Assembly (NCBI GenBank): GCA_030028905.1
Contig: JALDYZ010000001.1
Coordinates: 1 to 64,000, forward strand
Source of the DNA: Ferirhizobium litorale
GTDB lineage: Bacteria; Pseudomonadota; Alphaproteobacteria; Rhizobiales; Rhizobiaceae
Direction of reading: 5' to 3'
Length of the DNA stretch: 64,000 nt
Below, one piece after another: positions 44,529 to 54,132 of this stretch. The notes under the pieces were generated by a model. That model searched no databases, was not told the DNA's origin, and was given only the letters and a program-made list of their open reading frames with translations. The position numbers were made by a program, and so were the translations under genes. Position 1 is the stretch's first letter. Each line of letters opens with the position of its first letter.

Positions 44529-45575
44529 TCAGGATTCCAGTAACTTGCGGCAGCTTTCGCGCCAGATCAGTTCCGTCGCAAGGCGTACCTGCTTGCCGTA
44601 GCTGCGCCCGGAGAGGCGTTCCAGCAACAGGTCGACGGCCGTCTCGCCGATATGCTCGCCATGGATGCGCACGGTGGTGAGCGGCGGTGTCAGGAACTGG
44701 GCGACAGGGATATCGTTGAAGGAGATGACGGCGATATCCTCGGGGATCGAAAGACCGGCTTCCTGAAGCGCGCGATAGGCGCCGATCGCCATGTTGTCGT
44801 TCGAGGTCACGATGACGTCGGGCCGCTCGGCCAGCGCCAGGAGATCGCGTGCCAGGCGGTAGCCGGTTTCGAGCCGCAAGCTCTGACCGCCGGAACAGTC
44901 GGCCAGCGCCAGAAGGTCGGGATCGAAGGTACCGTTCTTCTTCTGCCAGTCGATATAGGCGGCGCAGCGCCGTTCGGCAAAGTGCTGCACGCTGCCGTTC
45001 AGGTTTTCGTGACTGCCGATGAATCCGATACGCTTGTAGCCGCTGGATTTCAAGGTATCGAGGATCTTCAGCGTCGCCAGCCCCATGTCGGAGAAGACGC
45101 TGTCGATCCGGTCATCCTTAGGGTCGAAATCGGCGAAGACGAGATGCCGCGCGTGTTCCATCAGCCAGGCGATCTCGTTGTCGGAGTGCTTGCCGATCAC
45201 AATGACCCCGGACGCGCTTTCCAGCAATCCGGCCTCCGGAAGTGCGTCCGAATGGAAGACCTTGACGATCTCCGTCTTGAGATCGCGGCAGCGTGTTTCG
45301 ATGCCGAGCCGCACACCGACATAGTAAGGATCCGCGATCTCGTCCGACGGTTCGAGGAAGTGCACGATCACGAGTTTGGTAAGCAGCCTCGGCGCGGTGT
45401 GCCCGTTTGCCCTGTTGCGGTTGCGTGGCGTCTCGTAGTTCAGCGCCTCGGCCGTTTCGATGATTGCCTGTCGCTTGGCCGGCGATATCGACAGCGCCGG
45501 GTCATAGTTCAGCACCCGCGACACAGTGGCGGAGGACACGCCCACGGCCTTGGCGATTTCCTTGATCGTTACCAT
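44529..45575 (-). CDS. lacR: LacI-family transcriptional repressor
   Basis: A 348-aa regulator. The N-terminal helix-turn-helix (TIKEIAKAVGVSSATVSRVLN) is followed by a periplasmic-binding-protein-like sugar domain. It resembles EbgR/LacR-type repressors. It lies just upstream of lacE on the same strand, and near-identical palindromes precede both it and lacE, pointing to repression of the lac operon and of itself. The gene name follows from context. Confidence 0.87.
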   Translation of the reverse strand: MVTIKEIAKAVGVSSATVSRVLNYDPALSISPAKRQAIIETAEALNYETPRNRNRANGHTAPRLLTKLVIVHFLEPSDEIADPYYVGVRLGIETRCRDLKTEIVKVFHSDALPEAGLLESASGVIVIGKHSDNEIAWLMEHARHLVFADFDPKDDRIDSVFSDMGLATLKILDTLKSSGYKRIGFIGSHENLNGSVQHFAERRCAAYIDWQKKNGTFDPDLLALADCSGGQSLRLETGYRLARDLLALAERPDVIVTSNDNMAIGAYRALQEAGLSIPEDIAVISFNDIPVAQFLTPPLTTVRIHGEHIGETAVDLLLERLSGRSYGKQVRLATELIWRESCRKLLES

Positions 45576-45641
45576 CCCGATATTCCGTTCTTTTCTTTCG
45601 ACGCATCATGCCATGGCTGCAGGAATTCCGAAATCACTTTC

Positions 45642-45655
45642 AGTAAATATTTACT
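45642..45655. promoter_or_regulatory. putative LacR operator upstream of lacR
   Basis: A perfect 14-base palindrome, AGTAAATATTTACT, lying 67 bases upstream of the lacR start. It matches 13 of 14 bases of the site upstream of lacE. This is the pattern expected for an autoregulated LacI-type repressor. Confidence 0.7.
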
Positions 45656-45806
45656 TTGGTTTGGCCGTTCAGATTTCCGCCCGGGCGGCGATTGCGGCAT
45701 GAAAGCGGTATGTTGCCGATATAGACAAGAGGTAAATACAGCTCATGGCATGTCTGAAGACGACGTCGGAAGGGTAAAACCCCACTCGCAATAGAAATGG
45801 CGAGAT

Positions 45807-45837
45807 AAAAAACGCCCCGCAGCTTTGCTGCGAGGCG
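45807..45837 (-). terminator. rho-independent terminator of melA
   Basis: On the minus strand, an 11-bp stem (CGCCTCGCAGC with GCTGCGGGGCG, one G-T pair) with loop AAA is followed by six T residues. It lies about 30 bases after the melA stop. Confidence 0.88.
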
Positions 45838-45867
45838 CTCGAATTCGTCCCTCGAGTTGGCTCTACT

Positions 45868-47223
45868 TCATCCCGCGACTCGCGCCCAGTCCGGGATCCA
45901 GTCACGATGGGCGATCAGCAGGTCGTCCATCAGCGACCAGATCTGTTCGAGGTCGAGTTCGGCCGCGGTGTGCGGGTCCATCATGGCGGCGTGATAAAGG
46001 TGCTCGCGGTTTTCCGTCATCAACGCCGCGACCGTCAGTTCCTGCACATTGATATTGGTGCGCATCAGCGCCGTCAGTTGCGGTGGCAGCGCGCCGATAT
46101 GGGTGGGCTGAATGCCGGAGCCGTCGACGAGGCAGGGCACTTCGGCAGCGCAGGCTTCGGGCAGCGAGGTGATGCAGCCGTTGTTGCGTACATTACCGTA
46201 AATGACGGAAGGCTCGCCGGTCCACACAGAGTTCATGATCGACGAGGCGTATTCGTGGCTGGCCTTCACCTCGATCGTTTCTGCTGACCGATATTCTGCC
46301 GCCTCGCTCTTCCAGCGCTCTACCTGCTCAATGCAGCGCTTCGGATACTCGTCGAGCGGAATGCCGAACTTCTCGATCAGGTCCTCGCGCCCCTCCTTGA
46401 TGAAATAGGGCGTGTATTCGGCGAAATGCTCCGAGCTTTCGGTGACGAAGTAGCCGAGCCGGGTCAGCATCTCATAGCGCACCTTGTTGGGGCAGCGCGG
46501 GTTCCAGTGGCTGGGTTTCGGGAAGCGGCCCTCCCGGTATCCGCGCAGAAGATCCGGGTAGAGGTCGCGATAACTCCCGTCCGGCTGGCGATGCTCGAAC
46601 GCCAGATAGAAGGCCATGTGGTTGATGCCGGCGGCGCGGTAGCGGATCTCTCTGACCGGGATGTCGAGGTCGCGTGCCAGTTCCCACGCGGTGCCCTGCA
46701 CGGAATGGCAAAGGCCGACCTGCCGGATCGCCGGGTATTTTTCGGCGATCGCCCAGGTGTTGATCGCCATCGGGTTTACATATTGCAGCAGGATCGCCTG
46801 CGGGCAGACCTCAAGCATGTCTTCGCAGATCGACCACAGATGCGGCACCGTGCGCAGGCCCCGCATGATGCCGCCGACGCCGAGCGTGTCGGCGATCGTC
46901 TGGCGCAGCCCGTATCTCTTCGGCACCTCGAAATCGGTCACTGTGCAAGGCTGGTAGCCGCCGATCTGGAAGGCGACAACGACGAAATCGGCCCCTTCGA
47001 GCGCCCTCCTTTGGTCCGTATGGGTCTCGATCGTCGCCCTGCTGCCGAGCGTGGCAGCCAGTTTGCGGGCGACGATCTCGCTCTCGCCAAGGCGTTCGCG
47101 GTCGATATCCATCAGCGCGACGGTGGCATTGGCAAGGGCGGGTCGCTGCAGGGCATCGCCGATGATGTTCTTCATGAAGACAGTGGAGCCGGCGCCGATG
47201 AAGGCGATCTTGGGGTGTTGCAT
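45868..47223 (-). CDS. melA: alpha-galactosidase, glycoside hydrolase family 4
   Basis: A 451-aa GH4 enzyme that uses NAD and a divalent metal to cleave alpha-galactosides such as melibiose or raffinose. The N-terminal nucleotide site is IAFIGAGSTVF. The metal-binding residues are in GLCHSVQG (Cys) and AGINHMAF (His). The start MQHPKIAFIG was chosen because the family begins there. It is divergent from an AraC regulator, the arrangement of melA with its regulator in rhizobia and enterics. No dedicated transporter is adjacent. Confidence 0.9.
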   Translation of the reverse strand: MQHPKIAFIGAGSTVFMKNIIGDALQRPALANATVALMDIDRERLGESEIVARKLAATLGSRATIETHTDQRRALEGADFVVVAFQIGGYQPCTVTDFEVPKRYGLRQTIADTLGVGGIMRGLRTVPHLWSICEDMLEVCPQAILLQYVNPMAINTWAIAEKYPAIRQVGLCHSVQGTAWELARDLDIPVREIRYRAAGINHMAFYLAFEHRQPDGSYRDLYPDLLRGYREGRFPKPSHWNPRCPNKVRYEMLTRLGYFVTESSEHFAEYTPYFIKEGREDLIEKFGIPLDEYPKRCIEQVERWKSEAAEYRSAETIEVKASHEYASSIMNSVWTGEPSVIYGNVRNNGCITSLPEACAAEVPCLVDGSGIQPTHIGALPPQLTALMRTNINVQELTVAALMTENREHLYHAAMMDPHTAAELDLEQIWSLMDDLLIAHRDWIPDWARVAG

Positions 47224-47256
47224 TGAGTTGTTTCCGGGATTCTGTGTAAAAGATAG

Positions 47257-47294
47257 CGGGTAAAATCGCACGTCCTGCTCGCTCGCTTTACCCG
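47257..47294. promoter_or_regulatory. inverted repeat in the melA/AraC intergenic region
   Basis: Perfect 8-base arms, CGGGTAAA (47257-47264) and TTTACCCG (47287-47294), are separated by 22 bases, giving a 30-base centre distance, about three helical turns. It lies in the divergent promoter region and is a good candidate site for the AraC-type regulator. Confidence 0.55.
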
Positions 47295-47354
47295 GCATTC
47301 AAACATAGAGTAGTGCTGACAATAGGGGGATGCCTAGAGAGGGATTGTGCTTTC

Positions 47355-48257
47355 ATGGGTAATTCTGTGCTGGACCGGTTGATCGCGTCGGGGCCCTTCA
47401 TGAAAACCGTGACGCTGCCGCATGGGCGCCAGCGCCTGCACACCATGCCGACCAGCACAGGCTACGAGATCCGTACCCAGCCGAGCTACGACTGGGACGG
47501 GCGCAAACGCGGCCAGACGCCGTTCACGGTGCTGCAGCATACGCTGGACGGCGCCGGAAACCTGCGCTTCGAGGGTCGTAGCTATCGGCTGCTGCCGGGC
47601 GAGACGCTGCTTCTGCTGGTGCCGCACGATCACCGCTACTGGCTGGAGGAGGGCGGGCGCTGGTCCTTCTTCTGGCTGTCGATGAACGGCGAGGAGGCCA
47701 TCCGCCTGCACCGGGCCGTCCTTGCCAATGCCGGGCCGGTACTGCGGCTGAAGCCCGCCACGATCGAGCACCTCGCCGCATGCAGCCTGCAACTTGCCGA
47801 AGCCGAGGGCGTGGCGCCGGGGCGAGCATCAGCCATCGCCTATGATGCCGCCATGGCGCTGTATGACGACGTCTTCGGGGGGCAAACGCTCGATGGTGTG
47901 GAGGAGAGTGCGATGCGGCGCGTCGTGCACCACATCGAGCGCAATCTCGACAGGCCGCTTCCCGTCGCGGAACTGGCGCGCATTTCCGGGTTCAGCCGAT
48001 CACACTTCTCGCGGCTGTTCATGCGCGCGGAAGGCATGCCGCCCGCGGAGTTCGTGCTCGGCAGGCGGATTGCCCGCGCAACGGCGCTCCTGACGGAAAC
48101 GGCGCATGTTTCGGTCAAAGAGGTCTCAGCCGTTTGTGGTTTCGACAATGCCAACTATTTCGCCAAGGTCTTCCGCCGCCATTTCGGCGCGAGCCCGACG
48201 GAGTTTCGAACGACCGGAATGTATGCGAGCGTTCCCGCGACCAAAGATCTCCCTTGA
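47355..48257 (+). CDS. AraC-family regulator of alpha-galactoside genes
   Basis: A 300-aa regulator with an N-terminal cupin-like sensor (residues about 20-160, with FRFEGRSYRLLPGETLLLL-type beta pattern) and a C-terminal AraC DNA-binding domain (LPVAELARISGFSRSHFSR, then VSAVCGFDNANYFAKVFRR). The start MGNSVLDRL follows a purine-rich AGAGAGGGA site. It is divergent from melA and probably activates it. It corresponds in place and type to the AgpT regulator of Sinorhizobium. Confidence 0.87.
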   Translation: MGNSVLDRLIASGPFMKTVTLPHGRQRLHTMPTSTGYEIRTQPSYDWDGRKRGQTPFTVLQHTLDGAGNLRFEGRSYRLLPGETLLLLVPHDHRYWLEEGGRWSFFWLSMNGEEAIRLHRAVLANAGPVLRLKPATIEHLAACSLQLAEAEGVAPGRASAIAYDAAMALYDDVFGGQTLDGVEESAMRRVVHHIERNLDRPLPVAELARISGFSRSHFSRLFMRAEGMPPAEFVLGRRIARATALLTETAHVSVKEVSAVCGFDNANYFAKVFRRHFGASPTEFRTTGMYASVPATKDLP

Positions 48258-48311
48258 GAGGAATTGTTGCTTGGGGCGGAGCCTTGGATGCAATGCCGCG
48301 CCATGCGGTTT

Positions 48312-48369
48312 ATGAAATATATTTCATGATGTGAATTATATTGACTTTGATTTTATCTTCGCCTCTACT
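48312..48369 (+). promoter_or_regulatory. palindrome and promoter before the polyol operon
   Basis: A perfect 16-base palindrome, ATGAAATATATTTCAT (48312-48327), lies just upstream of a possible promoter: TTGACT at 48341-48346 and TCTACT at 48364-48369, 17 bases apart. SorC-type regulators bind TGAA/TTCA palindromes, and one is encoded in this operon. The weak -10 box leaves the promoter uncertain; the palindrome is clear. Confidence 0.6.
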
Positions 48370-48475
48370 GCCAATACCGGACTTCGAGGAGGAAGGTCGG
48401 TTTTCAACGCGATCAGCGGCGTCGATTTGACGCCCTCGGGCTATTTGGGAGGGGCTTCGGCCTCGAGGAGGACTC

Positions 48476-49510
48476 TTGCGCACTTTTCTGAGCACGACCG
48501 CATTGGCGGTTCTGGCAACGACGCTTCTTGGCGGCACGGCCGTGGCGGAAACGCCGACGGCAAACCCGTTTCGCTGCGAGCCGGGCGAAAAATACGTCAT
48601 GAACGTCATGGTCTCGGGCGTGGAATACTGGTTCCCCGTCTACGAGATGTTCAAGCAGGCCGGCCAACAGTTCGGCTGCGAGACGGAGTATACCGGCACG
48701 CCGGAATATGACGTCAACAAGCAGATCGCCACCTTCGACCAGGCGCTGGCGCAGAACCCGGCCGGCATTCTTGTCCACCCGATGAACTCCGATCCGTTCA
48801 TCGAACCGATCAACCGGGCGATCGACCAAGGTACCGCTGTCGTCACCTTCGCGGCCGATTCACCACTCTCCAAGCGTGTGTCTTTCATAACCTCCGACAA
48901 CATCCGCGAAGGGGTCTATGCCGCCGACGCGATCGCCGAGAAGATGGGCGGCAAGGGCGAGTATGCGGTGCTGGAAAACCCGGGACAGGACAACCATGAC
49001 AAGCGCATTGCCGCTTTCATCGGCCGGATGGAAGAGAAGTGGCCAGACATGAAGCTCGTCGGTCGCGCTGCCTCCAACCAGGATCCGACCAAGGCCTATC
49101 AGGGCTTGCTCAGCATCATCCAGGCCAATCCGAACCTCGGTGCCGTCTTCATGCCGGAAGCCAACTCGGCGATCGGTGCGGCGCAGGCGAGCAAGGAAAG
49201 TGGCGGCAAGGTCCTCGTCATGTGCGCGGACGTCAATGCCAACATTCTCGACATGATCAAGGCCGGGGAGGTGTTTGGTTCGATCAACCCCAACCAGGGC
49301 ATGCAGGGCTACATGGGTTTCATGCTGTTGTGGCTCGCCAAGCATCCGGAACTGATCGACCCGATGAACGACGCGAAGCGCTCGGGTTTCAATCCGATGA
49401 GCATTCCCGTGGTCGACAACGGCCTGTCGATCGTGACCGCCGACAATGCCGATGACTTCTACTGGGACAAGTATCTGCAACGCCGCGGCACCAAGGGCAT
49501 CGAGGAGTAG
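48476..49510 (+). CDS. ribose-type ABC importer binding protein
   Basis: A 344-aa periplasmic sugar-binding protein of the RbsB/peripla-BP-4 type. The signal peptide ends at about residue 24 (GGTAVAE). The start is a TTG with the strong ribosome site GAGGAGG four bases upstream; no in-frame ATG fits the signal peptide. It is the first gene of a catabolic operon. The ligand is unknown. A strong hairpin follows its stop. Confidence 0.88.
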   Translation: MRTFLSTTALAVLATTLLGGTAVAETPTANPFRCEPGEKYVMNVMVSGVEYWFPVYEMFKQAGQQFGCETEYTGTPEYDVNKQIATFDQALAQNPAGILVHPMNSDPFIEPINRAIDQGTAVVTFAADSPLSKRVSFITSDNIREGVYAADAIAEKMGGKGEYAVLENPGQDNHDKRIAAFIGRMEEKWPDMKLVGRAASNQDPTKAYQGLLSIIQANPNLGAVFMPEANSAIGAAQASKESGGKVLVMCADVNANILDMIKAGEVFGSINPNQGMQGYMGFMLLWLAKHPELIDPMNDAKRSGFNPMSIPVVDNGLSIVTADNADDFYWDKYLQRRGTKGIEE

Positions 49511-49524
49511 TCGCTGCACCTGGA

Positions 49525-49551
49525 CCATCCGCGCCCCTTTGGCGCGGATGG
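49525..49551 (+). repeat. intergenic hairpin after the binding-protein gene
   Basis: A perfect 11-bp stem, CCATCCGCGCC with GGCGCGGATGG, around loop CCTTT. It lies 14 bases after the binding-protein stop and before the ATPase gene. It probably protects the upstream mRNA or partly ends transcription. Confidence 0.7.
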
Positions 49552-49575
49552 CTCGACTGGAGAGGGAGGATGAGG

Positions 49576-51102
49576 ATGGCGGAGCCGGTACTGTCGATCC
49601 ACGGCGTGACCAAGCATTTCGGTGCGGTGAAAGCGCTGACGGATGTCGATTTCACGCTCGAGCGCGGCGAGGTCCATGCGCTTTGCGGCGAGAACGGCGC
49701 GGGCAAGTCGACGCTGATGAACATCATTGCCGGCGTACTCCAGCCGACCGAGGGAGAAATCCGCGTTGATGGCAAGACGGTGCGCGTCGCCTCGCCTGCC
49801 ATCGCGCAATCGCTGGGCATAGGCCTCGTGCATCAGGAGATCGCCCTTTGCCCGGATGCGACCGTTGCCGAAAACATGTTCATGGCATCGACCAACCGCC
49901 GCCGTGCGCCCTTCATGAGCTATCGCGCGCTGGAACGGGACGCGCAGGTCGTGATGAACCGGCTCGCGTCGATAGACGTCCGCCGCAAGGTCGCCGAACT
50001 GCCGATCTCCAAACAACAGCTCGTCGAGATTGCCAAGGCGCTCACGCTGGACTGCAGGGTATTGATTCTCGACGAGCCGACCGCGGCGCTGACCGAAACC
50101 GAGGCGCAGCAGCTTTTCTCGATCATTCGCGATCTCAAGGCACACGGTATCTCGATCATCTACATCAGCCATCGCATGGCGGAGATCTTCGCCCTTTGCG
50201 ACCGGGTGACCGTGTTTCGCGACGGGCGCTACGTGTGCACCGAACGCATCGCTGACGTAACGCCTGATGATGTGGTTCGTCGCATGGTAGGGCGCGAGAT
50301 CACCCAGCTCTACCCGGAGAAGCTCTGTGCCGACGATGCATCCGGCGAGAAGATCCTCGAAGTCGACGGTATCGGCGACAATGAGCGGTTTCACGATGTC
50401 AGCTTCGACCTTCGCAAGGGGGAAATCCTCGGCATCGGCGGGCTGATCGGTTCCGGGCGCACGGAAATAGCCGAAGGCATATGCGGGCTGCTGCCTCGCA
50501 GCGCCGGCGAAATCCGGCTGCACGGCAAGGTTCAGCCGATCCGCACCTATGCCGATGCAGCGAAGGCGGGCATCGTCTATCTGTCGGAAGACCGCAAGGG
50601 GGCTGGCGTCTTTCTGGAGATGTCGATCGCGCAAAACATATCCGTCCTGAAGCTCAGGTCGCTGACCAATCGCATGGGCCTGCTGAACAGGCGCGCCGAG
50701 GCTGCGTTGGCGGAGGATTTCGCCCGTCGCCTCGGCGTGCGCATGGGCGGCATCGAGGCGGCGGTGACGTCGCTTTCCGGCGGCAACCAGCAGAAGGTCG
50801 CGATCGCCAAGCAACTCGCGGTCAAGCCGAAAGTCATCCTGATGGACGAACCGACGCGCGGCATCGATGTCGGCGCGAAGGCGGAAATCCATCGCCTGCT
50901 GCGGGAGCTGGCGCGCTCGGGCATCGGCATCGTGGTCATCTCATCGGAATTGCCTGAACTGCTCGGGCTTTGCGACCGCGCCCTCGTCGTTCGCGAAGGC
51001 CGGATCGCGGGAGAACTTGGCGCGCATGAGATGACGGAGGAGGCCGTAATCCGCCTTGCCTCGGGACTTGGCATGACAGAGGCGGCCGACCATGCCGCTT
51101 GA
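49576..51102 (+). CDS. ribose-type ABC importer ATPase (two-domain)
   Basis: A 508-aa ATPase with two fused ABC domains as in RbsA. The first domain has Walker [10 protein letters not shown] and Walker [11 protein letters not shown]. The second has a degenerate P-loop ([12 protein letters not shown]), the signature [15 protein letters not shown] and [10 protein letters not shown]. The ATG at 49576 lies six bases after GGGAGG; an ATG two codons earlier would overlap that site. Confidence 0.92.
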   Translation: MAEPVLSIHGVTKHFGAVKALTDVDFTLERGEVHALCGENGAGKSTLMNIIAGVLQPTEGEIRVDGKTVRVASPAIAQSLGIGLVHQEIALCPDATVAENMFMASTNRRRAPFMSYRALERDAQVVMNRLASIDVRRKVAELPISKQQLVEIAKALTLDCRVLILDEPTAALTETEAQQLFSIIRDLKAHGISIIYISHRMAEIFALCDRVTVFRDGRYVCTERIADVTPDDVVRRMVGREITQLYPEKLCADDASGEKILEVDGIGDNERFHDVSFDLRKGEILGIGGLIGSGRTEIAEGICGLLPRSAGEIRLHGKVQPIRTYADAAKAGIVYLSEDRKGAGVFLEMSIAQNISVLKLRSLTNRMGLLNRRAEAALAEDFARRLGVRMGGIEAAVTSLSGGNQQKVAIAKQLAVKPKVILMDEPTRGIDVGAKAEIHRLLRELARSGIGIVVISSELPELLGLCDRALVVREGRIAGELGAHEMTEEAVIRLASGLGMTEAADHAA

Positions 51103-51130
51103 GAATGGAAAAAGCACGGGAGAGACACGA

Positions 51131-52117
51131 ATGGCAATCGAGACGGTGGCGCCAGCCATGCCGAAGACGGGTTCCTGGAAACGTATCGGCACGATGCGTG
51201 AAGCGGGGCTGATCGCGATCATCCTGGCGCTCTGCGTGATCATGAGCTTCGCCTCGCCGCATTTCCTGACGCTCGGCAATTTCCGCGCCATGCTGATGAG
51301 TTTTTCAGTGGAAGGCATCGTCGTCGTCGGCATGACGATCCTGCTGATCGTCGGCGGTATCGACCTTTCGGTCGGATCGGTCGTCTGCTTCGCCATGGTG
51401 CTTTCCGGCTCGCTCTTCCTTGCCGGGCTCGATCCCTGGTCTGCATCGCTCGTCGGTATTCTCGCAAGCAGCGCAATCGGCGCCGCCATGGGTTTCTTCG
51501 TGACGGTGGTGGGGCTCAATCACTTCATCACATCGCTTGCAGCGATGGTGATCGTGCGCGGACTCTGCCTCGTCATCACCAAGGGCACGCCGCTCTCGCT
51601 CTTCACCTTGCCAGCCGGCTTCAAGGCGGTGGGACAGGGCACGTTCCACGGCGTTCCCTATGTCATTCTGATTTTCGTCGCGGTGGTGATCCTGTTCGAT
51701 TTTCTGCTGCGCCGGGCAACCGCGTTCCGCAAGGTCTTCTATACCGGCAGCAACGAGAGGGCGGCGCTGTATTCCGGCATCAAGACCAACCAGGTGAAGT
51801 TCTGGGTGACGGTGCTGTGCTCCACGCTCGCCGGCTTCGCAGGCGTCATCTACATGTCCCGTTTCGGTGCCGCGACCCCCACCTTCGGCGTCGGCATGGA
51901 GCTCAACATCATCGCAGCGGCAGTGATCGGCGGGGCATCGCTCAATGGCGGCTCGGGCACGATCCTCGGTGCGATCCTCGGCATTGCGCTCCTCTCGGTC
52001 GTGACCAGCTCGCTCATCCTGCTCAACGTCTCGGTCTATTGGCAGGACATGATCAAGGGGTGCATTCTGCTTGCTGCCGTTTCCATCGACCATTTCCTGC
52101 ACAAGCGGAAGGGCTGA
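51131..52117 (+). CDS. ribose-type ABC importer permease
   Basis: A 328-aa inner-membrane permease of the RbsC type with eight to ten spans. Signatures are GMTILLIVGGIDLSVGS, STLAGFAGVIYMSR and AAAVIGGASLNGGSGT. GGGAGAG precedes the chosen ATG; a possible ATG at 51092 overlaps the ATPase gene. The regulator gene begins two bases after its stop. Confidence 0.9.
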   Translation: MAIETVAPAMPKTGSWKRIGTMREAGLIAIILALCVIMSFASPHFLTLGNFRAMLMSFSVEGIVVVGMTILLIVGGIDLSVGSVVCFAMVLSGSLFLAGLDPWSASLVGILASSAIGAAMGFFVTVVGLNHFITSLAAMVIVRGLCLVITKGTPLSLFTLPAGFKAVGQGTFHGVPYVILIFVAVVILFDFLLRRATAFRKVFYTGSNERAALYSGIKTNQVKFWVTVLCSTLAGFAGVIYMSRFGAATPTFGVGMELNIIAAAVIGGASLNGGSGTILGAILGIALLSVVTSSLILLNVSVYWQDMIKGCILLAAVSIDHFLHKRKG

Positions 52118-52118
52118 C

Positions 52119-53129
52119 ATGTCGATTGCCAAGTTCAAGCCGAAGACAACGACGGCACCGCGCGAGGAAATCGTGATCGCGCGCCAGATGCACCAGGCGC
52201 TCGTCCTGCATTTCCTGGAAGGCCTGACTCAAGCGCAGATCGCCGACCAGCTCGGCATCTCCCACGCTACCGTCAACCGGCTGATCAAGCGTGGCCGCCA
52301 GCTCGGTCTCGTCGAGATCAAGATCAAGTCGCCGGTCGAGCCGCTGGTCGATATGGAAGAGCGCCTCCTGGCGCTCGGCGGCATCAGCCGCGCCGTCGTG
52401 GTGCCGACCGTGTCCGACAACCCGCAGACAGCGCTTCAGGCCACGGGCGAGGCCGCAGCCCGCCTGCTGATCGAAGAAATCCAGGATGGCGATACGATCT
52501 GCATCACCGGCGGCAAGGGGGTGAGCGCGGTGGTTGCCGCCTTGCATCCTCCGCGTCCCTTCGATGTGGAAGTCATTCCGGCGACGGGCTGCGTGCAAGG
52601 CAAGCACTATACCGACGTCAACCATGTCTCGACCCTGATGGCCGATCGACTGGGCGGCCGTTCCTTCCAGATTCACGCGCCGCTTTTTGCCGACGACGCC
52701 GGGCAACGCGAAATGTTGATCAACATGCGTTCCGTCGCCAACGTCTTCAAGCGGGCACGCGAGGCGAAGGTCGCAGTGGTGGGCATCGGTTCGATCCTGA
52801 CCGACGATTCCAGCTACTACGACCTGCATCCGTCCTCCAGCACGGACCGCGCGGCGATCGAGCGCTCCGGCGCGAGCTGCGAGTTGCTTGCGCACCTGCT
52901 GGACGACCAGGGACGGCTCTGCGACTACAGCCTCAATCGATCGCTGGTCTCGCTCACATTGCCGGAATTTGCCTCGATCCCGACGAAGATCGGCGTTGCG
53001 AGCGGACCGAACAAGGCGGGGCCGATCCTGAGCGTCATGCGCGGCCACCACCTCGATACCCTGGTGACCGACGAAGCGACCGCGGCTCGGATCCTCGAAA
53101 TTGCTTCACAGGAAGGACTGCCCGCATGA
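52119..53129 (+). CDS. SorC-family sugar-binding transcriptional regulator
   Basis: A 336-aa regulator with an N-terminal helix-turn-helix (LTQAQIADQLGISHATVNRLIKRG) and a C-terminal sugar-phosphate-binding domain (residues about 75-325). It belongs to the SorC/EryD type, which respond to phosphorylated sugars or polyols. Being inside the operon, it probably controls it through the palindrome at 48312. Its stop overlaps the next gene start (ATGA). Confidence 0.9.
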   Translation: MSIAKFKPKTTTAPREEIVIARQMHQALVLHFLEGLTQAQIADQLGISHATVNRLIKRGRQLGLVEIKIKSPVEPLVDMEERLLALGGISRAVVVPTVSDNPQTALQATGEAAARLLIEEIQDGDTICITGGKGVSAVVAALHPPRPFDVEVIPATGCVQGKHYTDVNHVSTLMADRLGGRSFQIHAPLFADDAGQREMLINMRSVANVFKRAREAKVAVVGIGSILTDDSSYYDLHPSSSTDRAAIERSGASCELLAHLLDDQGRLCDYSLNRSLVSLTLPEFASIPTKIGVASGPNKAGPILSVMRGHHLDTLVTDEATAARILEIASQEGLPA

Positions 53130-54121
53130 GTGATGTACAGTTGACCCGCGAGATCGGGCGTTCCGGCGTCAAGGCCTCTGCTGTCGGGCTTGGCACCTGG
53201 GCGATTGGCGGCTGGATGTGGGGCGGGACCGACGAGGCGGAATCGATTGCCGCGATCCAGGCCTCGGTCGATGCCGGCGTCACGCTGATCGATACGGCTC
53301 CGGCCTATGGGCTCGGCCGGTCGGAGGTGATCGTCGGCAAGGCGATTGCCGGCCGTCGCGACAGGGTAGTGATCGCGACGAAATGCGGCCTCGTCTGGCA
53401 TACGCAGAAAGGCAACCACTTCTTTGAGCAGGACGGAAAGGCGGTTCACCGTTATCTCGGCCGGGACTCCATCATCCACGAAGTGGAGGAGAGCCTTCGC
53501 CGCTTGGGAACGGACTACATCGACCTCTACATTACCCATTGGCAGGACCCGACGACGCCGATCGAAGAGACCGTCGCGGCGCTGGAAGAACTGAAGCGGG
53601 CTGGCAAGATCCGTGCGATCGGTGCCAGCAACGTCAACCGGGTGGAGCTGCAGCAGTATATCAAGACCGGGGCGCTCGATGCGATCCAGGAGCGGTTCAG
53701 CATGATCGATCGCGGTATCGAGGCGGACCTGTTGCCGCTTGCCATTGCAAACGACGTGTCGATACTCAGCTATTCCTCGCTGGCGCTCGGACTGCTGTCG
53801 GGGACCATCGGACCGGACCGGGCGTTTTCCGGCGATGACCAGCGCAAGGACAATCCGCGCTTTTCCGTCGCCAACCGGCAAAAGGCCCGCGATTTTTCGG
53901 ACGCGATCCGACCAGTCGCGGAGCGCCATAGTGCGAGCATCGCGCAGACGGTGATCGCCTGGACGCTGGCGCAACCGGGTGTGACCTTTGCTCTTTGTGG
54001 TGCACGCAATCCGGCGCAGGCTATCGACAATGCCCGGGCGGGCACGCTTCGGCTTTCACCGGAAGATCTTGCGGCCATCGATGCCGCTCTGGCTGTGAAA
54101 CTGGCCAACATGGACGGATAA
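53126..54121 (+). CDS. aldo/keto reductase
   Basis: A 331-aa NADPH-dependent reductase of the aldo/keto reductase superfamily. The catalytic tetrad is visible: Asp and Tyr in DTAPAYGLGRSE, Lys in ATKCGL and His in YITHWQDP. It could reduce an aldehyde or oxidise a sugar alcohol in this pathway. It is translationally coupled to the SorC regulator gene and followed after 11 bases by the GlpD-like gene. Confidence 0.9.
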   Translation: MSDVQLTREIGRSGVKASAVGLGTWAIGGWMWGGTDEAESIAAIQASVDAGVTLIDTAPAYGLGRSEVIVGKAIAGRRDRVVIATKCGLVWHTQKGNHFFEQDGKAVHRYLGRDSIIHEVEESLRRLGTDYIDLYITHWQDPTTPIEETVAALEELKRAGKIRAIGASNVNRVELQQYIKTGALDAIQERFSMIDRGIEADLLPLAIANDVSILSYSSLALGLLSGTIGPDRAFSGDDQRKDNPRFSVANRQKARDFSDAIRPVAERHSASIAQTVIAWTLAQPGVTFALCGARNPAQAIDNARAGTLRLSPEDLAAIDAALAVKLANMDG

Positions 54122-54132
54122 CGGGCTGAATC

